In this document: positions 42,467 to 50,957 of the stretch, piece after piece
Numbering within the stretch: the first letter of the stretch is position 1
Layout of the letters: each line of letters starts with the position of its first letter
Origin: an uncultured Bacteroidales bacterium
GTDB taxonomy: Bacteria > Bacteroidota > Bacteroidia > Bacteroidales > UBA932
Length of the DNA stretch: 64,000 nucleotides
Reading direction: 5' to 3'
Assembly: GCA_947253655.1 (NCBI GenBank)
Contig: CAMYAE010000002.1
Span: forward strand, 124,001 to 188,000
Notes under the pieces: model-generated
The model's database searches: none
What the model saw: the letters and a program-made list of their open reading frames with translations, nothing else
Told to the model about the DNA's origin: nothing
Made by a program: the position numbers and the translations under genes

Positions 42467-43653
42467 TGGATTACCGTGATTTTTTCTCTAAGGACACTTC
42501 CTCTTTTATGAGGTCGCCCGTAAGGGAGATTTTCAAGAAAGTAAAGCTTGATGAAATCTACTCTTTTGCGGGCGGTTATCCTTCTGCGGACACTTTTCCG
42601 GTTGAAGAGATAGGTCGGGTAATGAACGGTGTAATCGGGAGGTATGGTGGAAAAGCCTTTCAATACGGCTCCACTCAGGGAGTTACAGAATTGCGGGAGG
42701 CTCTTTCGGACAGGTATGAAGTGCCGTTGGAACGTATTCAGATAACATCTTCATCGCAACAGGGGATTGATGTTTGTACGAGGATTCTCGCAGATCCGGG
42801 AGATGTGATATTGACCTCCAATCCTACATATCTGGGGGCGCTTCAATCATTCAGGTCTTATAGGGCAGATGTCGTAGGAGTGCGTCACGAGGCGGATTTG
42901 AGTGCATTTGAAAGTGCATATATCGGGGCCATAGAAAAAGCCTGTTCCGGCGGACGAAAGTTGAAATTCCTTTATATAGTGCCTGACTTCCAAAACCCTT
43001 CGGGAGAGACACTTACGCTTGAGGAGAGGATGATTTTGGCCTATTTGGCGGAGGAATACAACTTCCTTATAGTAGAGGATTGCCCATATCGCGAATTGCG
43101 CTACGAAGGGGAGTCTTTGCCGACAATCTATTCCATGGCCCCCGACAGGGTGCTGCATTTAGGCTCTTTTTCAAAGATATTTGCCCCTGGCTTCCGTCTC
43201 GGTTGGATTTTTGCGGCCCCGGCACTCTTGGACAGAATTTATGTATGCAAGCAGTCTCTTGACCTTTGCCCTCCGGTTTTCGACCAATACGTAGCGGCAG
43301 AGTTCATGTCTTCGGGGAAGCTGGATGCCAATTTAGCCAAAAGCGTCAGGATGTATAAGGGGAAACGGGACCTGATGCTTTCTCTTTTGGAGAAATATAT
43401 GCCTTCGGGAGCGAGTTGGACGCGGCCGGAGGGAGGTCTTTTCATATATCTCAGTCTTCCGGCAGAATTCGATGCGGTTGCCTTTTATGAAAAATCCCTT
43501 GCAGAAGGAGTGGCATACGTAGCCGGTAACTTTTTCTGTACGGACGGAAGCGGCCACAACACTATGCGGCTGAACTTTTCTTTTATGAGTGAAGAAAAAA
43601 TCAAGGCTGGCATTCCTCTCTTGTGCAAATTGATTAAGGAAGAATTATGCTGA
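42466..43653 (+). CDS. LysN-like PLP aminotransferase, candidate succinyl-DAP aminotransferase
   Basis: 395 residues, fold type I. PLP lysine is K237 in SFSKIFAPGFRLGW; N177 (FQNPSG), D205 (VEDCPYRE) and Y208 hold the cofactor. The start AGGYPSADTFP is typical of the LysN/2-aminoadipate aminotransferase group, not of the usual DapC/ArgD enzymes. Because it lies between dapD and dapF with coupled starts, it is the natural candidate for N-succinyl-L,L-diaminopimelate aminotransferase. This is inferred from position; the substrate is untested. Confidence 0.88.
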   Translation: MDYRDFFSKDTSSFMRSPVREIFKKVKLDEIYSFAGGYPSADTFPVEEIGRVMNGVIGRYGGKAFQYGSTQGVTELREALSDRYEVPLERIQITSSSQQGIDVCTRILADPGDVILTSNPTYLGALQSFRSYRADVVGVRHEADLSAFESAYIGAIEKACSGGRKLKFLYIVPDFQNPSGETLTLEERMILAYLAEEYNFLIVEDCPYRELRYEGESLPTIYSMAPDRVLHLGSFSKIFAPGFRLGWIFAAPALLDRIYVCKQSLDLCPPVFDQYVAAEFMSSGKLDANLAKSVRMYKGKRDLMLSLLEKYMPSGASWTRPEGGLFIYLSLPAEFDAVAFYEKSLAEGVAYVAGNFFCTDGSGHNTMRLNFSFMSEEKIKAGIPLLCKLIKEELC

Positions 43654-44450
43654 CAATGTACAAATACCATGGAGCCGGCAATGACTTCCTTATTGCGGAC
43701 AATCGCGACGGCAATGTGAAACTGGATGCAACCAAGGTCAGAGCTTTGTGCGACAGGCATACCGGTTTCGGAGCTGACGGACTTATGCTTTTAGTGCAAG
43801 ACCCGGAGTTGGATTTCGGCATGGAGTATTTCAATTCTGACGGCTCCGGAGGCATGATGTGCGGCAATGGAGGTCGCTGCATAGTGGCCTTCGCGGCTGA
43901 TATAGGCTATAAGAGCTTTAATTTCAAAGCACCGGACGGGCCTCATGAAGCCTATATTCTCCGAAGTGGCAATCCTAAAATCGTTCGTTTGAAAATGAGG
44001 GATGTCATAGATGTTGAAAAAATAGGTGAGAACGAGTATTTTCTTGACACCGGCACCAAGCATTTCGTGAGGTTTGTTGAGGATATAAAGGGATATGGCG
44101 TGATAGGAGAAGGCCGGAGAATACGCTATGACAGTCGTTTTGCCACGGTAGGGACCAATGCCGATTTTGTACAGCGGGAAGCGGATAGGCTTATAGTCAG
44201 AACATACGAGAAAGGAGTTGAGTCCGAGACTCTTGCATGCGGTACCGGAATAGTGGCCTCTGCAATTGCCGCATTTCTTGACGACAGGACTTGCGGATAT
44301 GAGGAGGAAGGAGGCATTCTAAAATATGTAGTCGATGCCAAAATATCGTCATTGACGGTAGAGTTCAGGCCTTCCGGCGATTGCCACACCTTTGAAGATA
44401 TATGGCTTACCGGCCCGGCGGAATATATAGGTATAGTAAAAACCGAATAA
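43647..44450 (+). CDS. dapF: Diaminopimelate epimerase
   Basis: 267 residues, two similar halves. The two catalytic cysteines are in MMCGNGGRCIV and ETLACGTGIVAS. It converts L,L- to meso-diaminopimelate for peptidoglycan and lysine. Start ATG 43647 overlaps the aminotransferase stop; the ATG at 43656 (MYKYHGAGND) is equally likely as the true start. Confidence 0.95.
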   Translation: MLTMYKYHGAGNDFLIADNRDGNVKLDATKVRALCDRHTGFGADGLMLLVQDPELDFGMEYFNSDGSGGMMCGNGGRCIVAFAADIGYKSFNFKAPDGPHEAYILRSGNPKIVRLKMRDVIDVEKIGENEYFLDTGTKHFVRFVEDIKGYGVIGEGRRIRYDSRFATVGTNADFVQREADRLIVRTYEKGVESETLACGTGIVASAIAAFLDDRTCGYEEEGGILKYVVDAKISSLTVEFRPSGDCHTFEDIWLTGPAEYIGIVKTE

Positions 44451-44468
44451 CTTTTATAAATTTATAGA

Positions 44469-45185
44469 ATGAAAAAGATCTACATAGTGCTTTTGGCGGC
44501 AGTCCTTGCTACAGCCTGCCTTAAGGGCTCATACGAGTCCAATTATAATGCTGTATGCAACTTTGAATTTGTTGATATCCAGAATATTGACAGCATATAT
44601 CATAAGAACTCTTTTGGGGAGGGCGGTTTTATTTTCTGCAACAAGAATGACGGGACGTCCGAAGATATAAAGGGCGGTTTCATATTTTCAATGTTGTGCG
44701 ATACCACCTATAAAGCCGGGCATGTTTCGCGTTCACCGTTCTGTGTAGCCGATACCACAGCCATAGGCAAATGTTTTTTGGTGTATTGGCAGCAGGATGA
44801 GGCTTCAATGCCGGAACATGACATTGTCTTCGCTTCCTCTCAATACGGCACTGCAACTCCGAAAAACTGTTATATCAATAATACAAATGAGGTGGCTAAC
44901 ATCGCCATGTTCGGAAAGGACGGTGTTCCTGCATTTGCAGAGGGAGACTATCTCAAATTGACGGTTTCGGCTACACTGAACAATGTTGTAAAGGAGAAAA
45001 AGGCGGAAATATTCCTCGCGAAATATGAGGGGACTCTCAAAGTGCTTACGGATTGGACCAAGTTTGACATCAGCGGTTTAGGGGATTTTGACTATCTGGA
45101 TTTCAACCTTTCTTCCAACAGGAGTGATCTGCCGATGAGGTGTTGTATGGATTTGTTTGTAGTCCAAGTGGCTATAAAACAATAG
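44469..45185 (+). CDS. Putative lipoprotein resembling DUF4465
   Basis: 238 residues. Signal peptide with lipobox ATAC at residue 17. The body, with a conserved type pattern of beta strands (FSMLCDTTYKAG; KKAEIFLAKYEG; LTDWTKFDISGLGDFDYLDF), resembles the DUF4465 family of Bacteroidota surface proteins, some of which are linked to cobalamin uptake. The similarity is weak and there is no function that I can support. It follows dapF by 18 bases. Confidence 0.6.
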   Translation: MKKIYIVLLAAVLATACLKGSYESNYNAVCNFEFVDIQNIDSIYHKNSFGEGGFIFCNKNDGTSEDIKGGFIFSMLCDTTYKAGHVSRSPFCVADTTAIGKCFLVYWQQDEASMPEHDIVFASSQYGTATPKNCYINNTNEVANIAMFGKDGVPAFAEGDYLKLTVSATLNNVVKEKKAEIFLAKYEGTLKVLTDWTKFDISGLGDFDYLDFNLSSNRSDLPMRCCMDLFVVQVAIKQ

Positions 45186-45225
45186 ATTGCAAGAGATATA
45201 TCAATAATTTTCAATACCTATCCAA

Positions 45226-46023
45226 ATGAAAAAAAATCAAGATTACAAGAACGCTGCGTTGGCGTCTCTTAGTGGCATATGGGCCAAGGCCGTAGTCGCC
45301 ACCCTCGTATTAATCGCAATCAATAGTCCGGCCTTTGCTCCTAACATTGCACAGGGGGTTTCCGGAGATACTTCAGTAGGCTTGTCCTTGTTTGTCTGTG
45401 TCTACGAATTGCTTGTTATTGTTCCTATAGGAGTAGGATTTATGAATACTTTCAGGCTGCTTTATGAGGAGAATGACATTGATTTGACAAGCAACTGCAT
45501 CTCTTTGGCGTTAAAGCACTATGTGCATATAATTTTGGGAATGCTCTTGGTTACGGTTCTCGTTATGATAGGGTTCTTGCTTCTTATTATCCCCGGAATT
45601 ATACTTGGCTATGCCTATTCAATGGTGCCTTATCTCCTCGTCGAGCGTCCGGATATGTCTGTGACCGAGACACTTAAGGCCAGCCGGACTATGATGAAAG
45701 GCCGCAAGTTCGATCTATTCTACTTGCAACTGAGTTTCATCGGCTGGATATTATTGTCAATAATAACATTGGGTATAGGATTTATATGGCTATATCCTTA
45801 TATGATGACGGCTCAGGCTGCTTTCTATCGCGATGTCAAGTTGGAGAACGGCATAATCAAAGATATTCCGGCCGAACCGGTCGCACCTGTGGCAGAGCCG
45901 GCAACACCATTTGCCGGGCAGGAAGCGGAGGCAACAGAGCCGGTTGCTTCATCTGAAAAGGAGACAACAGAGCCGATTGCTTCATCTGAAGCGTCTGCTC
46001 CGGAAAACAAGCCTGAAGAGTAA
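45226..46023 (+). CDS. DUF975 membrane protein with a Glu/Pro-rich tail
   Basis: 265 residues. About five or six membrane helices with the DUF975 pattern (YSMVPYLLVERPDMSVTETL; LQLSFIGWILLSIITLGIGF). After residue 210 a low-complexity acidic tail follows, with two near copies of EPVASSEK and EPIASSEA. Function unknown. Its stop codon touches the stop codon of the convergent rimM; no room for a terminator remains between them. Confidence 0.85.
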   Translation: MKKNQDYKNAALASLSGIWAKAVVATLVLIAINSPAFAPNIAQGVSGDTSVGLSLFVCVYELLVIVPIGVGFMNTFRLLYEENDIDLTSNCISLALKHYVHIILGMLLVTVLVMIGFLLLIIPGIILGYAYSMVPYLLVERPDMSVTETLKASRTMMKGRKFDLFYLQLSFIGWILLSIITLGIGFIWLYPYMMTAQAAFYRDVKLENGIIKDIPAEPVAPVAEPATPFAGQEAEATEPVASSEKETTEPIASSEASAPENKPEE

Positions 46024-46536
46024 TTATAACAGCCCTTCGGGAATGGTCATAACTATTTCCTGACGGGAATTATCCAAGGACAGGATGAGGTCTTCATGAA
46101 GAGGCAGCATTACCTGTCCTTTTGCTGTCTCCGCGTGGATGCATGGATTTCCGGGAATGTCTTCTATGCCGGTAATTATTCCGATCTTATTCCCGTCCGC
46201 GTCTTTGAGACGCCAGCCGATAAGCACGTTCCAATCTTCTTCGTAGCCCTCAATCGTATCGCTTTCTGCGAAAACGCCCTTTCCGACAATCTCTTCGGCT
46301 TCGTCGTAGCTCATGATGTCATTGAGCCTCACGATTGCACGTGAAGAGCCTTTAATGACAAATGATTTGATAAAAAAAGGAACCGGCAGTCCATCATAAT
46401 AGATGAATACCGGTTCTTTAAGATTGATATCTTCAGGAGCGAAGTCCCGGAAACCGATTACGATTTCCCCTTCGGTACCATTTGATTTCAATACCTGGGC
46501 TATCTGCAGCAAGTCATTAGAACCTGCTCTGGACAT
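46024..46536 (-). CDS. rimM: 16S rRNA processing protein RimM
   Basis: 170 residues with the RimM N-terminal beta barrel (VLKSNGTEGEIVIGFRDF) and a PRC-barrel at the C-terminus. It helps to mature the 30S head and works with S19. Follows rpsP by 3 bases in one operon, a common pair; trmD and rplS do not follow here. Confidence 0.93.
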   Translation of the reverse strand: MSRAGSNDLLQIAQVLKSNGTEGEIVIGFRDFAPEDINLKEPVFIYYDGLPVPFFIKSFVIKGSSRAIVRLNDIMSYDEAEEIVGKGVFAESDTIEGYEEDWNVLIGWRLKDADGNKIGIITGIEDIPGNPCIHAETAKGQVMLPLHEDLILSLDNSRQEIVMTIPEGLL

Positions 46537-46539
46537 GGT

Positions 46540-47118
46540 TTAAGCCTCCGGAGTTTCGGCAGGAGCCTCAGCAGGGGCTTCTGCAGGAGCGGCTGCCGCC
46601 TCTTCAGCTGCCTTAGCCGCTGCAGCTGCTTCCGCTGCTTTCCTTGCCTCTTCCTCTTCCTCAGCTTTCTTCTTTGCAAGAGCCTCAGCCCTTTCCTTGT
46701 TCACCTTAGCCTCAGCCTCGACCGCAGCTTTTGCCTTATCGGCGGCAGCCTTGCTCAAGCCGCTTTTCTTAGCTTCGATTTTGGCATCTCTCTGGGCTTT
46801 CCATTCAGCAAACTTCTTGTCTGCTTCTTCCTGGGAAAAAGCTCCTTTTGCCACTCCGCCTGCAAGATGCTTGCGCAGTAGAACTCCCTCATAAGAAAGG
46901 ATGCGGCGTGTGACAAGTGTAAGTTCTGCACCTACATTCAGCCAGGCAAGAGCTTTCTCTTTGTCGAGAACGATGGTTGCCGGGTTGGTATTAGGGTTGT
47001 AGGTACCGATTTGCTCGATATAACGACCGTCACGCGGTGAGCGTGTGTCTGCCACTACAATGTGGAAGAATGCGAAATTCTTCTTTCCGTGGCGCTGTAA
47101 ACGAATTTTAACAGCCAT
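46540..47118 (-). CDS. rpsP: Small-subunit ribosomal protein S16 with a long Ala/Lys/Glu tail
   Basis: 192 residues. Residues 1-80 are ordinary S16 (VKIRLQRHGKKNFAFFHIVV). The rest is a charged helix followed by an Ala/Glu/Pro repeat (APAEAPAEAPAET). This extended form is typical for Bacteroidota S16. First gene of the rpsP-rimM operon. Confidence 0.97.
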   Translation of the reverse strand: MAVKIRLQRHGKKNFAFFHIVVADTRSPRDGRYIEQIGTYNPNTNPATIVLDKEKALAWLNVGAELTLVTRRILSYEGVLLRKHLAGGVAKGAFSQEEADKKFAEWKAQRDAKIEAKKSGLSKAAADKAKAAVEAEAKVNKERAEALAKKKAEEEEEARKAAEAAAAAKAAEEAAAAPAEAPAEAPAETPEA

Positions 47119-47176
47119 TGTGAATCTGTTTAAAAATTAATAAATAAGTATTGCTCCCTACACGAGAAAGCATCTG

Positions 47177-47184
47177 CAAAGATA
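47177..47184 (-). promoter_or_regulatory. Promoter -7 element of rpsP-rimM
   Basis: The minus strand reads TATCTTTG, a perfect match, 58 bases before rpsP. Possible -33 CAAA on the plus strand at 47207-47210 lies 22 bases away, inside the 3' end of metK. Confidence 0.55.
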
Positions 47185-47198
47185 TGAATAATTTTTGA

Positions 47199-48527
47199 CT
47201 ATTTGCCAAAAGCGGCTTTTATCTTGTCAGTGGAATCCAAAAGTTCCCAGCCGAAGAACTGCACGATCTTCTCGGTCTCCTTCCCATCTCGGATTAGTTT
47301 CATAGTCTTCCGATAAGGTTTGCGGCCCATGTGCCCATAGGCGGCAGTAGGCTCATAGATCGGATTCTTCAATTGGAATTTTTCTATTATCTTGGCCGGA
47401 CGCAAATCGAACAGCTCGTTTATTTTTTTAGCTATATAGCTGTCTGTGAACTGTTTGCCATTCTTGTCGGAAGCTGCGGTGCCGTATGTGTCTACGAAAA
47501 TGCTCACCGGCTCGGCAATTCCTATTGCGTATGCAATCTGGACGAGCATTTCCTTTGCTATGCCGGCCGCTACCATATTCTTGGCTATATATCTGGCAGC
47601 GTATGCCGCGCTTCTGTCCACTTTTGAAGGGTCTTTTCCCGAAAAAGCTCCGCCGCCGTGGGCTCCCTTTCCTCCGTAGGTGTCCACAATGATTTTCCTT
47701 CCGGTCAATCCTGTGTCGCCGTGCGGCCCTCCGATTACAAATTTGCCGGTAGGATTTACATGCAGAATGAATTTGTCATCGAATAGGGCAGCCGTCTCCT
47801 CCGGCAGGCTCGTGAGCAGTTTAGGAATAAGTATTGTCCTTACGTCTTTTTCAATCCTGTCGTGCATAGCCTTGTCGGCTTTGTCTTTGCCGTATTGCCT
47901 CACGGCCTCTTCATAGCTCATCTTGCCTAAAGTCGAATCGGCAAATTCATCGTGCTGCGTCGAGATAACAATAGTATGCACCCTGACAGGCTTGTTGCAC
48001 TCGTCATATTCGACTGTGAACTGGGATTTTGCATCAGGACGCAGATACGGCATCAGAGCCGGAGAATTTTTGCGGATATCGGCAAGGATTTTCAATGCTT
48101 CATGCGACAAGGCTAATGGCAATGGCATATATTCCTTTGTGTCGCTGCAGGCATATCCGAACATCATGCCCTGGTCTCCTGCACCCTGCTCGTCAGGCTC
48201 GTTACGCACTACACCGCGGTTGATGTCCGCACTCTGTTCGTGAAGAGCCGACATCACTCCGCAGGAATTGCCGTCAAACATGTAATCGGCCCTATTGTAG
48301 CCTATCCTGTTGATAGTATTGCGTACGATAGTCTGAATGTCCACGTATGCCTCAGAGCGAACTTCTCCCATTACGACCACCATGCCGGTAGAGCAGAATG
48401 ACTCGCAAGCAACTTTGGCTTCCGGGTCCTGTCGCAGAAAATCATCAAGGATTGCATCGGATATCTGATCTGACACCTTGTCCGGATGCCCCTCCGAAAC
48501 CGATTCCGAAGTAAATAAATAATTCAT
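47199..48527 (-). CDS. metK: S-adenosylmethionine synthetase
   Basis: 442 residues, somewhat longer than the Escherichia coli enzyme (384). It makes SAM from methionine and ATP. Motifs GHPDKVSDQISDAILD, FDGNSCGVM, GPHGDTGLTGRKIIVDTYGG and GGGAFSGKDPSKVDRS are complete. It has a leader of about 137 bases with a SAM-II-like riboswitch, a terminator and a start-site hairpin, which would shut the gene off when SAM is high (inferred). Confidence 0.97.
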   Translation of the reverse strand: MNYLFTSESVSEGHPDKVSDQISDAILDDFLRQDPEAKVACESFCSTGMVVVMGEVRSEAYVDIQTIVRNTINRIGYNRADYMFDGNSCGVMSALHEQSADINRGVVRNEPDEQGAGDQGMMFGYACSDTKEYMPLPLALSHEALKILADIRKNSPALMPYLRPDAKSQFTVEYDECNKPVRVHTIVISTQHDEFADSTLGKMSYEEAVRQYGKDKADKAMHDRIEKDVRTILIPKLLTSLPEETAALFDDKFILHVNPTGKFVIGGPHGDTGLTGRKIIVDTYGGKGAHGGGAFSGKDPSKVDRSAAYAARYIAKNMVAAGIAKEMLVQIAYAIGIAEPVSIFVDTYGTAASDKNGKQFTDSYIAKKINELFDLRPAKIIEKFQLKNPIYEPTAAYGHMGRKPYRKTMKLIRDGKETEKIVQFFGWELLDSTDKIKAAFGK

Positions 48528-48533
48528 AACATC

Positions 48534-48549
48534 GTCTTTTAATAAAGAC
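48534..48549 (-). promoter_or_regulatory. Hairpin next to the metK start codon
   Basis: GTCTTT at 48534-48539 pairs perfectly with AAAGAC at 48544-48549 over a 4-base loop. On the minus strand it ends 6 bases before the metK ATG, so it could block ribosome loading or set the stability of the mRNA. It is symmetric enough to form on either strand. Confidence 0.4.
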
Positions 48550-48575
48550 AGACGGCGGCCGGGCTATGTTACATG

Positions 48576-48597
48576 AAAAATACGCTTTTTAAAGCGC
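48576..48597 (-). terminator. Terminator hairpin after the riboswitch in the metK leader
   Basis: On the minus strand the leader reads GCGCTTT AAAAAGCG then TATTTTT. CGCTTT/AAAGCG forms a tight stem followed by a T-run, the look of a small intrinsic terminator. It lies 7 bases after the riboswitch-like element, in the right place for an expression platform. Confidence 0.6.
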
Positions 48598-48603
48598 AGA
48601 TTG

Positions 48604-48658
48604 AAATCTTTTTAGCATTTTTTTCACGTGGTTGCAAGCAGCCAAATCTGTCCACGTT
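48604..48658 (-). ncRNA. SAM-II-like riboswitch (metK leader)
   Basis: On the minus strand: P1 stem ACGTGG (48657-48652) with CCACGT (48631-48626), a loop AGATTT...TTGCAA and then GTGAAAAAAATGCTAAAAAG. The SAM-II (SAM-alpha) family has the same order: P1, loop with GATTT...TTGCAA, P1, then GTGATAAAT...GCTAAAAAGG. A pseudoknot is possible: loop GCA (48635-48633) with TGC (48617-48615), and loop CTT (48638-48636) with AAG (48610-48608). It sits in front of metK, a fitting target for SAM feedback. Judged by eye; a covariance search is needed. Confidence 0.75.
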
Positions 48659-48670
48659 TCTAATATTCTG

Positions 48671-48702
48671 CAAATATAATCATTTGCACAATATATTACA
48701 AA
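48671..48702 (-). promoter_or_regulatory. Promoter of metK
   Basis: On the minus strand TTTG (48702-48699), 20 bases, then a perfect TATATTTG (48678-48671). Transcription should begin near 48664, just before the riboswitch-like element, which fits a riboswitch leader. Confidence 0.75.
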
Positions 48703-48751
48703 ATTTTATTGTGTCTTATTTTCGCGGAAGAGTCAACAAGCAAAGGCAAGC

Positions 48752-48797
48752 GTAAGGGGCTGCCCTCAGGCCGACACGTTGTTCCCGTTCCCCTTAC
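48752..48797 (-). repeat. Inverted repeat after the DUF6029 gene
   Basis: GTAAGGGG at 48752-48759 and CCCCTTAC at 48790-48797 are perfect inverted copies, 30 bases apart, directly after the stop codon of the DUF6029 gene. The loop is long and no T-run follows, so it is a weak terminator at best. Confidence 0.35.
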
Positions 48798-48798
48798 A

Positions 48799-50463
48799 TC
48801 AGAACGAGGTGGTGAGGGCGAAATTCAGACCGGTGTAGGCCGGCATGCGGCGACATACACCACCGGAACAGATAAATCCTTCGCGATTGCGTCCGTATGC
48901 AAGTGAAAGCCTTGTGCGGCCTGAAGTGAAGCTGGCACCAGCATTATAATAGTGCGTGGTGCTTACATCCTTACCTATGTTGAACATGTCGCTCAAGAAT
49001 ATGCTCCATTTCGGTGCAAAGTTCAGTTCGGCGAGAGCTGCCGTCCAGTCTTCATTGTCAGGCGACAGCAGATACTGGATTTCTACCCGGCTTGATATAG
49101 CCGGTGTCCATTTGTAGGTCATGTCGAGAACGAAGATATGTGACGTATCCAATATATCGTTAAGCTCTTTTGTCGGGTTGTACTCTTGTAAGGAATACAG
49201 AAATATGCCTTTGAAACGTCTTGAAAACTGCTTTTCTATATCAAAATTGAAGTTTCGGTATAGAATATTACCGGCAGCCAGCCAACCGGAGCAGCTATTT
49301 GTGTAGAAGGTTGAGAAATTGGAATGCACTTTCATGCCCCTTTTGCCGCCTATTGCACTGCCTCTTTTAAAATAATAGAATATATCGGCCTGCCCACCTA
49401 TTTCTCCTCTGTTGAAATCCCCGTTATTGTAGACAAGACCTGTCTGTGGCGTGTATGGATGCATGTTTGTAAGCATATAGGTGTATTGAGCACATAGAGC
49501 GGGGATATAATTTATCATATTTATTTCGGCAATTTTGTCGTCATAAATCTTCGAATCAATCCATTCAAGCCTCCTCATTGCAACTTGAACTCCTAAGCCA
49601 TTTCCATTGTATCCCATTTCTACGAGGGCGGCATTCCCATTGTGAAAAATATATTTATCTCTGGTTGACACCGAAAGTGGATTGTTGTAGTATTTTTGCC
49701 CAGAGCCGACATATTCGCCTTTTGCGAAAAAACCCTTGTAACCTCCGTTTAGCCTTATGGAATAACCGTCCCTGTTAGGTTTCATTCCAGCCTCGGCAAG
49801 TAAATCCGACACTTCCTCATATTTGTCAAGGAACGAGCCCTCAATATTCAGTGAGCCGGATCCCCATGAAAGCAGCTCCCCTAATGAAAATGATAGGTCT
49901 GCACCCCGCACTTTGGTGGAGGCGTAGGCCATGCCGTATCTCGGTGCTCCCCATATAGCTTTGATATTAATGATATTATTAAAATTATAGCTAAATCTTG
50001 CTCCCAGGGTTGCATTGTTCAGGCCTAAAGCCCTGTCCTCCCAGGAGCGAAAGAGCAGGCCGGAGCCGAGCTGATCGTAGAATGTCCCGACGGTTATGGA
50101 AAACCGTCCGTCCTGCCAGCCTGCATAAACCGAGGTCAGGTCCGTCCCGCTTAATTCGGACGGATGTCCGAGCAGGGCAGGGTAATAGCCCTCAAGCTGT
50201 ACGCCGGCCGAAAACCTTTTCCTGTAATAGTCTAACTTAAGATAGTTGTTAGAGCCGAACTTGTCATCGGGGGTAATGGCTCCCGAATTCGAATCCTTGA
50301 CATAAAGGATTGAATTGGTTTCGAAACTACCGGTCAGATGTTCGCCCTTTTCTTTTGCAGGTTCTGCCTCCTTGTATGATTGTGCCGATGCAGAGCCGAT
50401 GACACCTGACGTAAACAATACAAGGATTGCTGCTGCAATTCTTGTAGAAACATTTATTGCCAT
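48799..50463 (-). CDS. DUF6029 outer-membrane-type protein
   Basis: 554 residues from ATG 50463. That ATG overlaps the stop of the thioredoxin gene (TAATG), which favours it over the ATG six codons upstream. Signal peptide (FTSGVIGSASAQ), then strands alternating as in a beta barrel, ending with an aromatic residue (NFALTTSF). It belongs to the DUF6029 family, unknown function, often near T9SS-related genes. Last gene of its operon. Confidence 0.82.
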   Translation of the reverse strand: MAINVSTRIAAAILVLFTSGVIGSASAQSYKEAEPAKEKGEHLTGSFETNSILYVKDSNSGAITPDDKFGSNNYLKLDYYRKRFSAGVQLEGYYPALLGHPSELSGTDLTSVYAGWQDGRFSITVGTFYDQLGSGLLFRSWEDRALGLNNATLGARFSYNFNNIINIKAIWGAPRYGMAYASTKVRGADLSFSLGELLSWGSGSLNIEGSFLDKYEEVSDLLAEAGMKPNRDGYSIRLNGGYKGFFAKGEYVGSGQKYYNNPLSVSTRDKYIFHNGNAALVEMGYNGNGLGVQVAMRRLEWIDSKIYDDKIAEINMINYIPALCAQYTYMLTNMHPYTPQTGLVYNNGDFNRGEIGGQADIFYYFKRGSAIGGKRGMKVHSNFSTFYTNSCSGWLAAGNILYRNFNFDIEKQFSRRFKGIFLYSLQEYNPTKELNDILDTSHIFVLDMTYKWTPAISSRVEIQYLLSPDNEDWTAALAELNFAPKWSIFLSDMFNIGKDVSTTHYYNAGASFTSGRTRLSLAYGRNREGFICSGGVCRRMPAYTGLNFALTTSF

Positions 50464-50948
50464 TATTTCCGTATTTCGCATAGTGCCTTGAAGATCTCTT
50501 CTTCAGAGCCTGGAGTATAGCCTGTATGGGAATAGACAATTTTGCCTTTAGGGTCGAGCACAAATACCTGAGGGGTCAGGCTCACGTTCATGGCTCTCGC
50601 AAAATCCTGATTTTTGTCGTAAAGCAGGATGAAATCCTCCCAACCGCGTCCTTGCGCGAAAGATTTTGCCTTGGTGTTAAACCGGCTGTCGTCAATGGAC
50701 ACAGCTATCATTTTGAATTTGACCTTCTCTATCCAGTCAGGATATGCTTCTGAAATTGCATCAAGTTCGGTGATACAAGGCTTGCAGGTCATGGCCCAGA
50801 ATGAAATTACTGTCGGAATTTTCCCGTCGGGAAGACATGCCGTATCGAATTTACAGCCTTTTCCGTCTTCAACGGTGACGGAAGGTATCTGTGCCATTGC
50901 AGTAAATGCAAAAAACAGGGAAAACAATATAGCGGAAATCTTTTTCAT
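50463..50948 (-). CDS. Periplasmic thioredoxin-like protein
   Basis: 161 residues from ATG 50948 (MKKISAIL); an ATG two codons further upstream is also possible. Signal peptide 1-20, then a TlpA-like thioredoxin fold with the redox motif MTCKPCITEL. It probably keeps cysteines of exported proteins in order. It lies between the PorV-like and the DUF6029 genes, in one operon, with small gaps. Confidence 0.9.
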   Translation of the reverse strand: MKKISAILFSLFFAFTAMAQIPSVTVEDGKGCKFDTACLPDGKIPTVISFWAMTCKPCITELDAISEAYPDWIEKVKFKMIAVSIDDSRFNTKAKSFAQGRGWEDFILLYDKNQDFARAMNVSLTPQVFVLDPKGKIVYSHTGYTPGSEEEIFKALCEIRK

Positions 50949-50957
50949 AATCATAAT

